Shown: positions 39,220 through 48,870, counted from the first letter of the stretch. The stretch is 64,000 nt of DNA from Brooklawnia cerclae (GCF_011758645.1 NZ_JAAMOZ010000001.1:930001-994000); one strand, 5' to 3'. Numbers and translations: made by a program. Notes: generated from the sequence alone by a model not told the origin.

Positions 39220-39275
39220 CACAGGGACCGTTGGCAGCGTCTCCGCTGCGGTTATGGCGAGCCCCACCGCCGTGA
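39220..39275 (-). ncRNA. Fluoride riboswitch (crcB motif)
   Basis: Read leftward: P1 GGCG/CGCC enclosing GTGGGGCT, then ATAACCGC, a hairpin GCAGCG-GAGA-CGCTGC, then CAACGGTCCCTG. This follows the crcB consensus order, including the TAACCGC block. The loop GGGGCT can pair with downstream GGTCCC, allowing for two G-U pairs, giving the pseudoknot that encloses fluoride. A -10 box TATACT at 39283-39288 starts the transcript a few bases upstream. Enolase follows about 90 bases later. Confidence 0.82.
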
Positions 39276-39294
39276 CGGGTCGAGTATATAGCTC

Positions 39295-39903
39295 ATGGCC
39301 CGAGTCCAGCATCGGATGACCATGGTCGTGTTCGACGCCATGGGCGTCCTCTACGAGGCCGGTGACGATGTCGCCGACCTGCTCGTCCCGTTCCTCCGCG
39401 AGTCAGGCTGCGCGCTGGATGATGCCGACATCGGGCGTCTCTATCACCAGGCCAGTCTGGGGCGGCTGACTTCGGCGGAGTTCTGGGCATCATGCGGGGT
39501 CGGTGCCGATGATCGGACGTACTGTGCTCGCCACACGATGGTTCCCGGGATCGAGGCATTGCTGGGCGACCTTGCTCGTGCCGGTGTGCCGACGGCCTGC
39601 CTGAGCAACGACGTCACCGAATGGTCCGCGCTGGTGAGACAGCGATTCGGGCTCGACCGGCGGATCGGCACGTGGGTGATCAGCAGCGACATCGGCGCGC
39701 GTAAACCTGATCCCGCCGCGTTCCGGGCGCTGGGCGACGCAACGGGGGTCCCACCGGCCCGCATGATGTTCTTCGACGACCGAAAGGCGAACGTGGACGC
39801 GGCCCGGGCTGCAGGCCTCGAAGCGGTCGTGTTCAGCGGGGCATCCCACGCCCGGGATGTGCTGTGTGAGCGTGGGATCCTGCCGGTGCGGGGACAGCTC
39901 TGA
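39295..39903 (+). CDS. HAD-superfamily hydrolase
   Basis: 202 residues. Motif I FDAMGVLYEAG (Asp nucleophile; the usual second Asp is replaced by Met-Gly), motif II LSNDVTEW, motif III ARKPDPAAF and motif IV FFDDRKANVDAA. Motif order matches a haloacid dehalogenase-type phosphatase of the epoxide hydrolase/YihX kind. It is divergent from the fluoride operon and shares its 20-base promoter zone: TATATA lies four bases before the ATG, so the true start may be the ATG at 39316. Confidence 0.75.
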   Translation: MARVQHRMTMVVFDAMGVLYEAGDDVADLLVPFLRESGCALDDADIGRLYHQASLGRLTSAEFWASCGVGADDRTYCARHTMVPGIEALLGDLARAGVPTACLSNDVTEWSALVRQRFGLDRRIGTWVISSDIGARKPDPAAFRALGDATGVPPARMMFFDDRKANVDAARAAGLEAVVFSGASHARDVLCERGILPVRGQL

Positions 39904-40176
39904 GGCGTGTCGTCGGCCCTTTCGACAGGCTCAAGGGGCGGGTTGGTGGTCGCCCAGGCCTTTTGACAGGCTCAGGGGGTGGGGTTGGTGGTCGTCCAGG
40001 CCCTTTCGACAGGCTCAAGGGCCGTTTCCGCAGACGGCCCTTGAGTCAACGTTCCGGGTGCGAGCCCGCCGATCAAGTTGGGCGTTTCCGCAGACGGCCC
40101 TTGAGCCTGTCGAAAGGGCCTGAACACCCCCCGAGAATGCCGTGGAAGACCGCCGAAGCGACCGCGATCGCGCCGC
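39904..40176. repeat. Cluster of TTCGACAGGCTCA interspersed repeats
   Basis: No gene. Copies of CCCTTTCGACAGGCTCAAGG or close variants begin at 39916, 39958 (TTTTGACAGG) and 40000, with an inverted copy at 40097-40120. A second element, CGTTTCCGCAGACGGCCC, occurs at 40023 and 40083. The forward copy at 40000 and the inverted copy at 40097 could form a long stem. The same core is found near smpB, so this is a genome-wide repeat of the REP type that may act in transcription termination between two genes. Confidence 0.8.
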
Positions 40177-40644
40177 TCAGCCCAGCCGGGCCCTCACCTG
40201 AGTGGCGACGGTCTTGCCGTCCGCGCGTCCGGCCACCCTCGCGTTGACAGCCTTCACGAGGCCGCCCATCTGCTTCATCGTCGGCTTCGATCCGAGTTCG
40301 GCCTCGACCTTGGCCACCTCTTCGTCCACGATCGCCGTCAACTCGTCGTCGGTCAGGGGCTGAGGCAGGTAGCGCGCCAGCAGGGTGGCTTCCCCGGATT
40401 CCTTCTCGGCGAGCTCCGGCCGTCCGGCTGCGGCATACGTCTCGGCGGACTCGATGCGCGTGCGCTGCTCCTTGGTCAGGACCGCAATCTCCTCGGCGTC
40501 CGTGAGTTCCTTGGCCTGTTCGCCCGCGACCTCCGCGTACTGGATCGCGCCGATGGCCATGCGGAGGGTCGACTTGGCGAAATCATCCCGCGCCTTCATG
40601 GCGGCCGTGAGATCGGCCCTGAGCCTCTCCTTGATTGCGCCCAC
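40177..40644 (-). CDS. GatB/YqeY domain protein
   Basis: 155 residues. [47 protein letters not shown] and [18 protein letters not shown] are YqeY signatures, a tRNA-binding helical domain related to the tail of the GatB amidotransferase subunit. Stand-alone YqeY function is not firmly known. I chose the GTG at 40644 since AGGAGG lies eight bases upstream. It is divergent from prfB. Confidence 0.88.
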   Translation of the reverse strand: MGAIKERLRADLTAAMKARDDFAKSTLRMAIGAIQYAEVAGEQAKELTDAEEIAVLTKEQRTRIESAETYAAAGRPELAEKESGEATLLARYLPQPLTDDELTAIVDEEVAKVEAELGSKPTMKQMGGLVKAVNARVAGRADGKTVATQVRARLG

Positions 40645-40832
40645 GATCTGTTCCTCCTGGATCGATCCCTCACGGTGCGCCCTCATGCCGGCGGCGTCGC
40701 CTGTCGGACGCGAACGCGCCCCGAACGTCCATTCTGGCACGGCGGCCTTGCGGGCGACGTCCGGCCGCCAGGCCATCCGTGGTGATCCCGCTTCCCACAG
40801 GCCGTACCGTGCCCGCTGTAGAATGGTTCGCT

Positions 40833-41942
40833 GTGGCAGTTGCAGACCTTCCCGAGCGCATCAGCGAACTCGATCGCTCATTGACGTCCATCGAGGTTGT
40901 CGTCGATCCGGAGACCAAGAAAGCGCAGATCGCCGAGCTCGAGCAGGAGGCCGCGGCCCCCGACCTGTGGAACGACCAGGAGAACGCTCAGCGCGTCACC
41001 AGTCGGCTCTCGCGGCTCCAGGCCGAGGTGGAGCGGGTGGAGGGCCTGCGTCGCCGGTTGGACGATGTGCAGGTGCTGCTGGAGCTCGCCACCGAGGAGG
41101 GTGACCAGGCGAGCCTCGCCGAGGCCGAGCGTGAGGTCGCCGGTCTGGGCGGCGAGATCGAGGCGCTCGAGGTACGTACCCTGCTGTCGGGGGAGTACGA
41201 CGAGCGGGACGCCCTGGTGACGATCCGGTCGGAGGCCGGGGGAGTGGACGCGGCGGACTTCGCGTCCATGCTCCTGCGCATGTATGAGCGTTGGGCCGAG
41301 CGTCATGGCTACCCGATCGAGGTGTACGACGTCAGCTACGCCGAGGAGGCGGGCATCAAGTCGGCCACCTTCACGGTGAAGATCCCCTACGCCTACGGCA
41401 CGCTGTCCGTTGAGCAGGGGACGCACCGTCTCGTCCGTATCAGCCCCTTCGACAACCAGGGACGACGCCAGACCAGTTTCGCGGGCGTCGAGGTGTTGCC
41501 CGTCGTGGAGGAGACCGACCACATCGACATCCCCGAGCAGGACATCCGCGTGGACGTGTTCCGCAGCTCCGGCCCGGGTGGCCAGTCGGTGAACACCACC
41601 GACTCCGCGGTGCGCATCACCCACCTGCCGACCGGTCTGGTGGTGAGCTGTCAGAACGAGAAGAGCCAGATCCAGAACAAGGCGGCGGCGTTGCGTGTCC
41701 TGCAGGCGCGGCTGCTCGAGAAGGCCCGCAAGGATCGCGAGGCCGAGATGAACGCGTTGAAGTCCGACGGGAACTCCTGGGGCTCACAGATGCGCAGCTA
41801 TGTGCTGCATCCCTATCAGATGGTCAAGGATCTCCGGACCAACTACGAGACCGGTAACACCGACGCTGTGTTCGACGGCGACATCGACCCGTTCATCGAC
41901 GCGGGTATCCGTTGGCGCCGCCGCGACGAGGCGAACGCGTAG
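40833..41942 (+). CDS. prfB: Peptide chain release factor 2
   Basis: 369 residues, recognises UGA/UAA stop codons. [19 protein letters not shown] carries the SPF tripeptide anticodon, and [19 protein letters not shown] holds the GGQ peptidyl-hydrolysis motif. It is read in one continuous frame, without the programmed +1 shift of E. coli prfB. A TAGAAT box at 40819-40824 ends eight bases before the GTG, and no Shine-Dalgarno is present, so a leaderless transcript is likely. It begins the conserved prfB-ftsE-ftsX-peptidase-smpB order. Confidence 0.95.
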   Translation: MAVADLPERISELDRSLTSIEVVVDPETKKAQIAELEQEAAAPDLWNDQENAQRVTSRLSRLQAEVERVEGLRRRLDDVQVLLELATEEGDQASLAEAEREVAGLGGEIEALEVRTLLSGEYDERDALVTIRSEAGGVDAADFASMLLRMYERWAERHGYPIEVYDVSYAEEAGIKSATFTVKIPYAYGTLSVEQGTHRLVRISPFDNQGRRQTSFAGVEVLPVVEETDHIDIPEQDIRVDVFRSSGPGGQSVNTTDSAVRITHLPTGLVVSCQNEKSQIQNKAAALRVLQARLLEKARKDREAEMNALKSDGNSWGSQMRSYVLHPYQMVKDLRTNYETGNTDAVFDGDIDPFIDAGIRWRRRDEANA

Positions 41943-42189
41943 GCGCGAGCCGTATGTGAGGCATGGCCGGGTGCGGTCAGCCGGGGTCGGCCCCGCGTGG
42001 CGGACTCGATCGTCATAGGTGCGTCGTTTAGACTCAACATCGCGGACTGAGATTTTCTCAGGAAACTTCCCCACTTCCGCGGCGGGCTCGGGTGCACGCG
42101 GTGATCGCGACGATCGCCGCTCGGTGGCGTCCGTGTTCTCCGTGGCACGTGAGGACGCCCAACACGGTGCAAGGCTAAAGGACTGTCAC

Positions 42190-42876
42190 GTGATCACATT
42201 CGAGGACGTGTCGAAGATATACCCGGGCCAGTCGAAGCCCGCTCTCCGGCACATCAACCTCCAGGTCGACAAGGGAGAGTTCGTCTTCCTTGTAGGTACG
42301 TCGGGGTCGGGCAAGTCGACCTTCTTGCGGCTGATCCTGCGCGAGTACCGCGCGTCGTCCGGGCGGATCTTCGTCCTCGGCAAGGAACTGGGACGACTCC
42401 ACCAATGGAAAGTGCCCGCATTGCGGCGCCAGATCGGCACGGTGTTCCAGGACTTCCGCCTGTTGCCCGGCAAGACGGTGCACGAGAACGTCGCCTTCGG
42501 CCTGCAGGTGCTCGGCCGGCCCAGCGCCGAGATCAAGCGCACGGTGCCGGAGATCATCGACCTCGTCGGCTTGTCCGGCAAGGAGGATCGTCAACCCGAA
42601 GAGCTGTCGGGCGGCGAGCAGCAGCGTGTCGCCATCGCGCGGGCTATCGCCAACCGTCCCAAGATCCTCATCGCCGACGAGCCCACCGGCAACCTCGACC
42701 CACAGACGAGCGTCGGCATCATGAAGCTGCTCGACCGCATCAACAAGCGGGACACGACGGTCATCATGGCCACCCACGACCAGACGATCGTCGACCAGAT
42801 GCGCAAGCGGGTCATCGAACTCGACCAGGGCAACCTCGTACGCGACCAGGTTCGCGGCGTCTACGGCACCGCCTAG
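42190..42876 (+). CDS. ftsE: Cell division ATP-binding protein FtsE
   Basis: 228 residues. Walker [16 protein letters not shown]-loop [18 protein letters not shown], signature [15 protein letters not shown], Walker [13 protein letters not shown] and switch His in MATHDQT. Starts with MITFEDVSK-type sequence ([19 protein letters not shown]) at a GTG preceded by AAAGGA. The FtsEX ABC complex transmits ATP hydrolysis across the membrane to activate a wall hydrolase, here probably the M23 protein encoded two genes on. Confidence 0.95.
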   Translation: MITFEDVSKIYPGQSKPALRHINLQVDKGEFVFLVGTSGSGKSTFLRLILREYRASSGRIFVLGKELGRLHQWKVPALRRQIGTVFQDFRLLPGKTVHENVAFGLQVLGRPSAEIKRTVPEIIDLVGLSGKEDRQPEELSGGEQQRVAIARAIANRPKILIADEPTGNLDPQTSVGIMKLLDRINKRDTTVIMATHDQTIVDQMRKRVIELDQGNLVRDQVRGVYGTA

Positions 42877-42909
42877 TCCGTCCACACCAGATCAGGAGAA
42901 CGAAGACCA

Positions 42910-43824
42910 ATGCGGCACACCTTTCGGGAGACGTGGTCGGGGCTGAAGCGCAACGCTTCGATGACGATCGCCGTCATCGTGACGATGACCGTCTCGTTGA
43001 CCCTCTTCGGGCTGTCGGTCATGACCTTCCAGGAGGTCGATCGGGTCAAGGGCCGGTGGTACGACAGGATCGAGATCTCGGTCTTCCTGTGCACCGAGGA
43101 TTCGGCCGGGACGAGCCAGAGCGGCACCTGCGAACCGGGGGAGGGCACCTCCGACGTACAGCGCGAGAACATCCAGACCCGGCTCGAGCAGAACGTCGAT
43201 GTGCAGGAGGTCTTCTACGAGTCCAAGCAGGAGGCCTACGACGACTATCGGCGCACCTACGCCGACTCGCCCCTCCTCGACTCCCTGACCGTCGACCAGA
43301 TGCAGGACTCGTTCCGGGTCAAACTCAAGGATCCCGAGAACTATCAGGGAGTGGTGGCCGAGGCACAGAGCCTGCCCGGCGTCCAGAACGTGCTCGACCT
43401 CCACGAGGTGCTCGACCCGATCTTCTCGGTGCTCAACGGCCTTCAGTGGGGGACGATGGGTATGTCCGTGCTGCTGCTCGTCGCCGCCATGCTGCAGATC
43501 GGGAACACCATCCGCATGTCCGCGTTCACGCGCCGGCGCGAGATAGGCATCATGCGTCTGGTCGGTGCGTCCAACGTCTACATCATGTTGCCGTTCCTGC
43601 TGGAATCGCTGTTCGCGGGCCTCATCAGTGCCGCGTTGTCCGGGGCCGCACTCCTGGGCACGTACTTCTTCCTGATCGACCGCAACGCTAAAGTCTCAAT
43701 CCAGGCTTTACCCTGGATTACCTGGTCAAACGCGTGGTTGGCCGTCGGAGCGGTTGCCATAGTGGCGGTTGTGCTGTCTATCGTGCCCACATTGATCACC
43801 ACGCGCAGGTATCTGCGCGTCTGA
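42910..43824 (+). CDS. ftsX: Cell division membrane protein FtsX
   Basis: 304 residues. N-terminal basic segment and first membrane helix (MTIAVIVTMTVSLTLFGLSV), a large extracytoplasmic domain with two Cys (FLCTED, GTCEPGEG), then three C-terminal helices starting MGMSVLLLVAAMLQIGNTIR with FTRRREIGIMRLVGASNVYI, the cytoplasmic coupling loop. The extracellular loop binds and activates a peptidoglycan hydrolase. It lies 33 bases after ftsE. Confidence 0.93.
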   Translation: MRHTFRETWSGLKRNASMTIAVIVTMTVSLTLFGLSVMTFQEVDRVKGRWYDRIEISVFLCTEDSAGTSQSGTCEPGEGTSDVQRENIQTRLEQNVDVQEVFYESKQEAYDDYRRTYADSPLLDSLTVDQMQDSFRVKLKDPENYQGVVAEAQSLPGVQNVLDLHEVLDPIFSVLNGLQWGTMGMSVLLLVAAMLQIGNTIRMSAFTRRREIGIMRLVGASNVYIMLPFLLESLFAGLISAALSGAALLGTYFFLIDRNAKVSIQALPWITWSNAWLAVGAVAIVAVVLSIVPTLITTRRYLRV

Positions 43825-43844
43825 ACCTATGTGGGGGTGTAGAC

Positions 43845-45245
43845 GTGACTCGAGGACTTTCCCGGGCCGCCGGCGGCCACTCGAGGTACACGGCTAAGCG
43901 GCGTGCGCCCTGGCTCGGCCGGGCGCTCGCCGGCATCATCGTCATCGGGGCGGTCGTGGGCATCGCGGTCCCGGCCCATGCCGACGACCTGGACGATCAG
44001 CAGGCGGCTCTGCAAAGCGAGTTGGACGCCAGCAGCCAGTCGGTCGACGAGGGCTACTCGCAGCTGTCGCAGGCGACCGACGCGGTGTCGGCATCCCGTC
44101 AGGCACTCGCCGACGCGCAGGCCGTCCTGGCCAAGGCGCAGAGCGACCGGGACGCGGCCCAGGCCGAGGACGCCAAGAAGGCCGAGGAACTCGATTCTGC
44201 GAACCAGGCGCTCGACGATGCCAAGGCCCGCGTCGCCGAAGGACAGGCGGCGGTGACGGCGCAGCAGAAGAAGGCGGCGTCCGATCTGGCCGTCAGCCAC
44301 CAGCAGAACACCGCGATGATGGCGGTCGGCATGCTCTTCACCGACAGCGAGGACCCCACCAACGTCAGCTCACGCATCCAGTGGGCGTCCACCCTCTACC
44401 AGGCGAATGCCTCCGAACTGAACCGGCTCACCGAACTGCAGCTGCAGCTGCAGAACGAGCAGGCGTCCCTGGCCCAGCTCGAGGACCAGGCACGCGTCGC
44501 TCGCGAGGCCGCGGCCGACCAGCTCTCGGCGACGCAGGCCGCGGAACAGGCCGCGGATGACGCCGCAGCCGCGGTGTCCGATCTGGTCGCCCAGAACGAG
44601 ACCGCCGAGGCAACCGCCGCGGACGCGTTGTCGGCGCGACAGGCGGCCTATGCGGACATGCAGGCCCAGATGGATGACGTCACCGCCCAGATCAACGCGC
44701 GCAACGCGCAGCGTGTGGCGGCTGCCGCAGCTGCTCAGCAGAGCAGCTCCAGTGGCTCGTCGAGCAACTCCGGGTCGTCGGGAAGTGGTTCGTCGAACAG
44801 CGGCGGTTCGTCCAGTAGCGGCGGGTCGTCGTCCGGATCGGGCTTCCCGCTCTATATGCCGGCCAACGGCCCCTACACCTCGCCCTTCGGCTACCGGTAC
44901 AACCCGGTGTACGGCTACTCCGAACTGCACGACGGCCTCGACATCGGCGCCTCCTGCGGGACGAACGTCTACGCGGCCGCGTCCGGCGTGGTCACCCAGG
45001 CGATCCCCGCGGCCTCCAGCGGTGGCTGGGGCAACCGGGTGGTCATCGACAACGGCTGGATCAGCGGCGTGCAGGTCAGCACCGGCTACAACCACATGAC
45101 GAACTACATCGTCAGCGTCGGTCAGTCCGTCAGCCGCGGACAGGTCATCGGGTACGTCGGGACGACCGGTCTGTCGACCGGCTGCCACCTGCACTTCCAC
45201 GTGTGGATCAACGGCAGCGTGACCGACCCGGCTCCCTACCTGTGA
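43845..45245 (+). CDS. FtsEX-associated M23 peptidoglycan endopeptidase
   Basis: 466 residues. A membrane/signal segment LAGIIVIGAVVGIAVPAHAD (about 29-48) leads to a long coiled coil rich in Ala, Gln and Glu (to about 300), as in EnvC/RipC regulators. A Ser/Gly linker comes next (about 305-340). The C-terminal LytM domain has the zinc ligands in SELHDGLDIGA and HLHFHVW. The first LytM His-x3-Asp and HxH are present, so it should be catalytically active. It follows ftsX by 20 bases, and its coiled coil is the likely FtsX-binding part. Confidence 0.9.
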   Translation: MTRGLSRAAGGHSRYTAKRRAPWLGRALAGIIVIGAVVGIAVPAHADDLDDQQAALQSELDASSQSVDEGYSQLSQATDAVSASRQALADAQAVLAKAQSDRDAAQAEDAKKAEELDSANQALDDAKARVAEGQAAVTAQQKKAASDLAVSHQQNTAMMAVGMLFTDSEDPTNVSSRIQWASTLYQANASELNRLTELQLQLQNEQASLAQLEDQARVAREAAADQLSATQAAEQAADDAAAAVSDLVAQNETAEATAADALSARQAAYADMQAQMDDVTAQINARNAQRVAAAAAAQQSSSSGSSSNSGSSGSGSSNSGGSSSSGGSSSGSGFPLYMPANGPYTSPFGYRYNPVYGYSELHDGLDIGASCGTNVYAAASGVVTQAIPAASSGGWGNRVVIDNGWISGVQVSTGYNHMTNYIVSVGQSVSRGQVIGYVGTTGLSTGCHLHFHVWINGSVTDPAPYL

Positions 45246-45271
45246 TGCGACCGGTGTGACACGGCCAGGGG

Positions 45272-47308
45272 TCAGATGCTGGTGCTTCTGAGCCGTTCCC
45301 TGGTGATGTCGGCCATCGACTCGGAGAACTCCCTGGTCAGGTGATTGTCGTCGAGATAGACGTTGACGCCGCCGATGACTCCCGGGCACACGTTGCCGGT
45401 GCAGATCACGTCGGACAGGTCGAGCGACATGTAGCCCTCGATCTCGCTCAGGTCGGCGTCCGGCATGGTCTCGGAGTAGATCATCGATCTCGACACCATG
45501 CACCCGGTCACAGGGTTGGTGGTGGTCACGCCGAGCGAGCACTCGTACATGTCGAAGGGGAAGCGTGGGTTGTCGCGTACGCCGATGAGCCTCGTGACAC
45601 CCGCATCGGCCAGGACGCGCACGTACTCCTCGATGCCGGCGACCGCGACGTCAGGTGTGTCCGCGGACGCGGCCGTCGCGTAGAACAGGACCGTGTCGGG
45701 GGCTTCGGCGGCCACCGTCGCCAGCACGTCCTGATTCCAGGCGACGCAGGTCTCGACCTGGTCGTCGGTGGGGGGACGGAACTGGCAGCCGCCGAGCAGA
45801 AGCGTGACGACGCGGGCCCCGTCGGCGAGATAGCCGGGTGTGATGGCCGGCAGCAATTGCTCCATGTGGGAGTCACCGATGGCCACGACCGTCGAGGTGT
45901 AGACCCCGTCGTCCGGGAGCTGTTGGGCGCACGTGGCTTTCTCGCGTCGATCGATGGCTGCGTACGCACCGTCACAGGCATCGGGCAGGCCGGCCCAGCT
46001 CTCGCCCCTGGCCTCGGGGATCGGCACGGTGTCGACCCCGAACTGACGAGCCGGGTCGTCCAACTCACCCGCGGAGAAGACGCGGGCCCCCGGATGATCA
46101 CCGACGGGTGACTCGCTCGCCCGGACGTCCTGCCGGTGCTCGAGGAACGCGATCGGTGCGACGCCGACCGCCAGCGAGGTCGCCACGACGGCCGCTTTGT
46201 GCCACAGCGAGGAGTTCGTCCAGGGAAGACGGCGCAGGGGAGCGTCGACCCACTTGGTGAGCAGCGTAGCGGTGCCGATAGAGACCATGATCAGCACCAC
46301 ACCCTCGGCCGGCGAGAGCTGGTCCTGTTCGCGGGCGCCGAGGTACACCGCGATGATAGGCCAGTGCACCAGGTACAGCGCGTAGGAGATGTCGCCCAGG
46401 GCCACCAGTGGCCTCAGCGACAGGAATCGGGCGAGGCCGCCGGGGGCGTCCGCGGTGCCGACGGTGAGGACGGTGGCGGCGGCGAGCATCGGGATTGTGG
46501 CCATCGGGCCGGGGTAGGTGCCGATGGAGACCAGGGAGAACAGGACGATCGTGCCCAGCCCTCCCCATCCGATGACCGCCTTCCATCGATCGGGGACGCG
46601 CACCAGGGGAGCGACGACGGCCACCATCGATCCCAGGGCGAATTCCCAGATGCGTGAGCGGGTGTCGAAATACAGACCCTGGTACTCCGTCGCCCGGGCC
46701 ACGAGCAGCCAGATCATGCTCGCGACCGCGAGTGTGCCGAAACCGGCCATCGCGATCACACGGATCCGTTTGCCCAGACGGCGCGCGATGAGCACGCACG
46801 CGGCCATCAGCAACGGCCAGATGAGGAAGACCTGCCCCTGCATCGACATCGACCACAGGTGCATGAGCGGGCTGGACAGCGAATGCTCGGCGGCGTAGTA
46901 GTCGGTCTGGTTGCCGAGGAGTCGCCAGTTCTGGAAGTAGAACAGGGACGCGATCGCCTGCTCGAGGATCTCCGGGCGCCTCGTGCGCGGGAGGAACATG
47001 TAGGTGAGGGTCACGGCGAACCAGATCGCGAGTACGAGCGGAGGCAGCAGGCGCTTGAACAGGCGCAGCCACTGGTCGGGCAGGCTCGGCATCGTCCCGC
47101 TCTCACTGCGGCGGATGAACGAGCCCGCAAGCAGGTACGCGCTGATCATCAAGAACACGTCCACGCCGATCGGGGAGCCGACCTGCCAGGCGTGGAAGCC
47201 CATGACCTGGAGCATGCAGATGGCGCGCAACCCCTGGATCTCTGGCCGGAATGTTGATGCGGCCGGTCGTACGTCGATCGCGGGAGCCGCCGAACTGCTC
47301 GGTTTCAC
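45272..47308 (-). CDS. OatA-like membrane O-acyltransferase with SGNH domain
   Basis: 678 residues. N-terminal acyltransferase-3 domain: EIQGLRAICMLQVMGFHAW with the catalytic His, GVDVFLMISAYLLAGSF and ten or so membrane helices. The C-terminal SGNH domain has VVAIGDSHMEQLLPA (Ser) and the late DDNHLTREF (Asp-His). It would acetylate a cell-surface polymer such as peptidoglycan or a glycan. It is convergent with the M23 gene, lies inside the otherwise conserved block, and its GTG follows a TACTCT box by six bases, so it may be leaderless. Confidence 0.88.
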   Translation of the reverse strand: MKPSSSAAPAIDVRPAASTFRPEIQGLRAICMLQVMGFHAWQVGSPIGVDVFLMISAYLLAGSFIRRSESGTMPSLPDQWLRLFKRLLPPLVLAIWFAVTLTYMFLPRTRRPEILEQAIASLFYFQNWRLLGNQTDYYAAEHSLSSPLMHLWSMSMQGQVFLIWPLLMAACVLIARRLGKRIRVIAMAGFGTLAVASMIWLLVARATEYQGLYFDTRSRIWEFALGSMVAVVAPLVRVPDRWKAVIGWGGLGTIVLFSLVSIGTYPGPMATIPMLAAATVLTVGTADAPGGLARFLSLRPLVALGDISYALYLVHWPIIAVYLGAREQDQLSPAEGVVLIMVSIGTATLLTKWVDAPLRRLPWTNSSLWHKAAVVATSLAVGVAPIAFLEHRQDVRASESPVGDHPGARVFSAGELDDPARQFGVDTVPIPEARGESWAGLPDACDGAYAAIDRREKATCAQQLPDDGVYTSTVVAIGDSHMEQLLPAITPGYLADGARVVTLLLGGCQFRPPTDDQVETCVAWNQDVLATVAAEAPDTVLFYATAASADTPDVAVAGIEEYVRVLADAGVTRLIGVRDNPRFPFDMYECSLGVTTTNPVTGCMVSRSMIYSETMPDADLSEIEGYMSLDLSDVICTGNVCPGVIGGVNVYLDDNHLTREFSESMADITRERLRSTSI

Positions 47309-47391
47309 TCACGCAGAGTAGCCGGACGAGCGCCGGGAACCGAAGCCCGACTCACATCGTGTCACTCTCACTCCGCGTGTGGCCTGTACAG

Positions 47392-47552
47392 GGTCGTTCC
47401 CTGAGCCTGTCGAAGGGTCGTTGTGGAATGAGGCAGCCGCACAGGTCGAGGTGTCGCCCACCGGGTCGTTCCCTGAGCCTGTCGAAGGGTCTTGTATCGC
47501 CATGGGACCCAAGCGATTCTAGGAGGTCGTTCCCCGAGCCTGTCGAAGGGTC
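47392..47552. repeat. Three direct copies of the GAGCCTGTCGAAGGG repeat
   Basis: GGTCGTTCCCTGAGCCTGTC and the following GAAGGGTC recur at 47392-47419, 47464-47491 and 47525-47552, one with a single base change. It is the reverse complement of the TTCGACAGGCTCA core at 39.9 kb. The array is flanked by two copies of CTCCGCGTG(T/G)GGCCTGTAC (47371 and 47567), as if the repeats entered a duplicated sequence. No gene lies here; the second flanking copy ends in TACTAG, a possible smpB -10 box. Confidence 0.85.
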
Positions 47553-47620
47553 GTTGCGGATGCCCTCCGCGTGGGGCCTGTACTAGGCTGGGGTGTCCGA
47601 CACGGATGAGGGGAGGAACC

Positions 47621-48097
47621 ATGCCCAGGGAAAAGGGTCGCACGGTGGTGGCGCAGAACAAGAAAGCGCTGCACGACTATGCCATCGGCGATCGCGTGGA
47701 GGCCGGGCTGGTCCTCACCGGCACGGAGGTCAAGTCGTTGCGGGCGGGGCGGGTCAGTCTGCTGGACGCGTTCGCGACCATCGACGACGGCGAAGCATGG
47801 CTCCGCAACGTGAACATCCCCGAATACACATTCGGGACGTTCCACAACCATGCGGCCAAACGGAACCGCAAGCTCCTGCTGCACCGCAAGGAGCTCACCC
47901 GGCTCGAACGCCAGGTGGAGGATTCGGGCCGTACCCTCATCCCCTTGTCGATCTACTTCTCCGACGGCTATGCGAAAGTCGAACTGGCCGTCGCGACCGG
48001 CAAACGCGACTGGGACAAGCGGCAGTCCATCGCCGCTCGCGACGCGCAACGCGACACCGATCGAGAGCTCGCCGAGCACCGTCGCCGACGTCGCTGA
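47621..48097 (+). CDS. smpB: SsrA-binding protein SmpB
   Basis: 158 residues. [59 protein letters not shown] and [18 protein letters not shown] are the tmRNA-binding OB fold and the basic C-terminal tail. GGGGAGGAA precedes the ATG. SmpB carries tmRNA to stalled ribosomes; the ssrA gene follows 0.9 kb downstream. Confidence 0.95.
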   Translation: MPREKGRTVVAQNKKALHDYAIGDRVEAGLVLTGTEVKSLRAGRVSLLDAFATIDDGEAWLRNVNIPEYTFGTFHNHAAKRNRKLLLHRKELTRLERQVEDSGRTLIPLSIYFSDGYAKVELAVATGKRDWDKRQSIAARDAQRDTDRELAEHRRRRR

Positions 48098-48204
48098 TCG
48101 GCGCCGGTTCGCCGGAGCCGATCCGGGTTCTCAGGGACGCGTCCGGGGGCTTTCGGGGGCTCTCGCCCATGGTCTTCCACCGTCGGTGCGGTGACCATGG
48201 GAAC

Positions 48205-48870
48205 ATGACTTCCACTCCGCAATGGCCTTTGATCAACAGCGGCGACCCGTCGTCCAGTCGGCCGTCGACCGCCAACCCCGATGCGCCCGTGGACGAGCCC
48301 CAGCGCGACCGCGCCGAGCGCTTCCTCCATGACGCCTTCCGCGATGGCCGTCTGACCACCGCGGAGTTCGAGCGCCGATTCACCTCGGTCATGAACGCTT
48401 CCCGGCGCGACCAACTCGCCCAGGCCGTGGAGGGGATCCCTGCCAGGGCGTCCAGCGCTCTCACCGTGATGAACGACCGGTTCAACGCCAACAGCCGAGG
48501 CCGTCAGGCGCCACCTCTGCCGGCCGCGATGCCGTCGCCGGGCACGACCGGTGCCACCCTCGCCCACCTGTCCGGCCTGATCAGCAGTATCTTCGGGCCG
48601 CTCGTCGCCTATTCGATCGCCCGGCCCGGCACCTACATGCGCCGCGAGGCGGCCAAGGCGTTCAACTTCCAACTGGTGGCTGGCATCAGTTTCGTCGCTG
48701 TCGCCGTCATAGCCGGGATCATCGACTTCGGCGGGCTTGTGCCGCTGGCCTGGCTGGCATGGTTCGGGTTCACGATCTACGGCGGCGTGAAGGCGGCGTC
48801 CGGCCAGGACTGGGCCAATCCCGTCAATCGGCTCACGCACCTGTCGCCTCTCCCGACCGACGGGCGGTGA
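48205..48870 (+). CDS. DUF1707 and DUF4870-type membrane protein
   Basis: 221 residues. RDRAERFLHDAFRDGRLTTA and EFERRFTSVMNASRRDQLAQ form the DUF1707 SHOCT-like domain common in Actinobacteria. LSGLISSIFGPLVAYSIARP with YMRREAAKAFNFQLVAGISF is a DUF4870 domain with three membrane helices. Probably a membrane-associated envelope protein. No close ribosome site is seen. Located between smpB and ssrA. Confidence 0.8.
   Translation: MTSTPQWPLINSGDPSSSRPSTANPDAPVDEPQRDRAERFLHDAFRDGRLTTAEFERRFTSVMNASRRDQLAQAVEGIPARASSALTVMNDRFNANSRGRQAPPLPAAMPSPGTTGATLAHLSGLISSIFGPLVAYSIARPGTYMRREAAKAFNFQLVAGISFVAVAVIAGIIDFGGLVPLAWLAWFGFTIYGGVKAASGQDWANPVNRLTHLSPLPTDGR

Noticed and set aside
40833-41942. Programmed +1 frameshift in prfB
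   Set aside because: The release factor is read in one frame from the GTG, with no early in-frame UGA.
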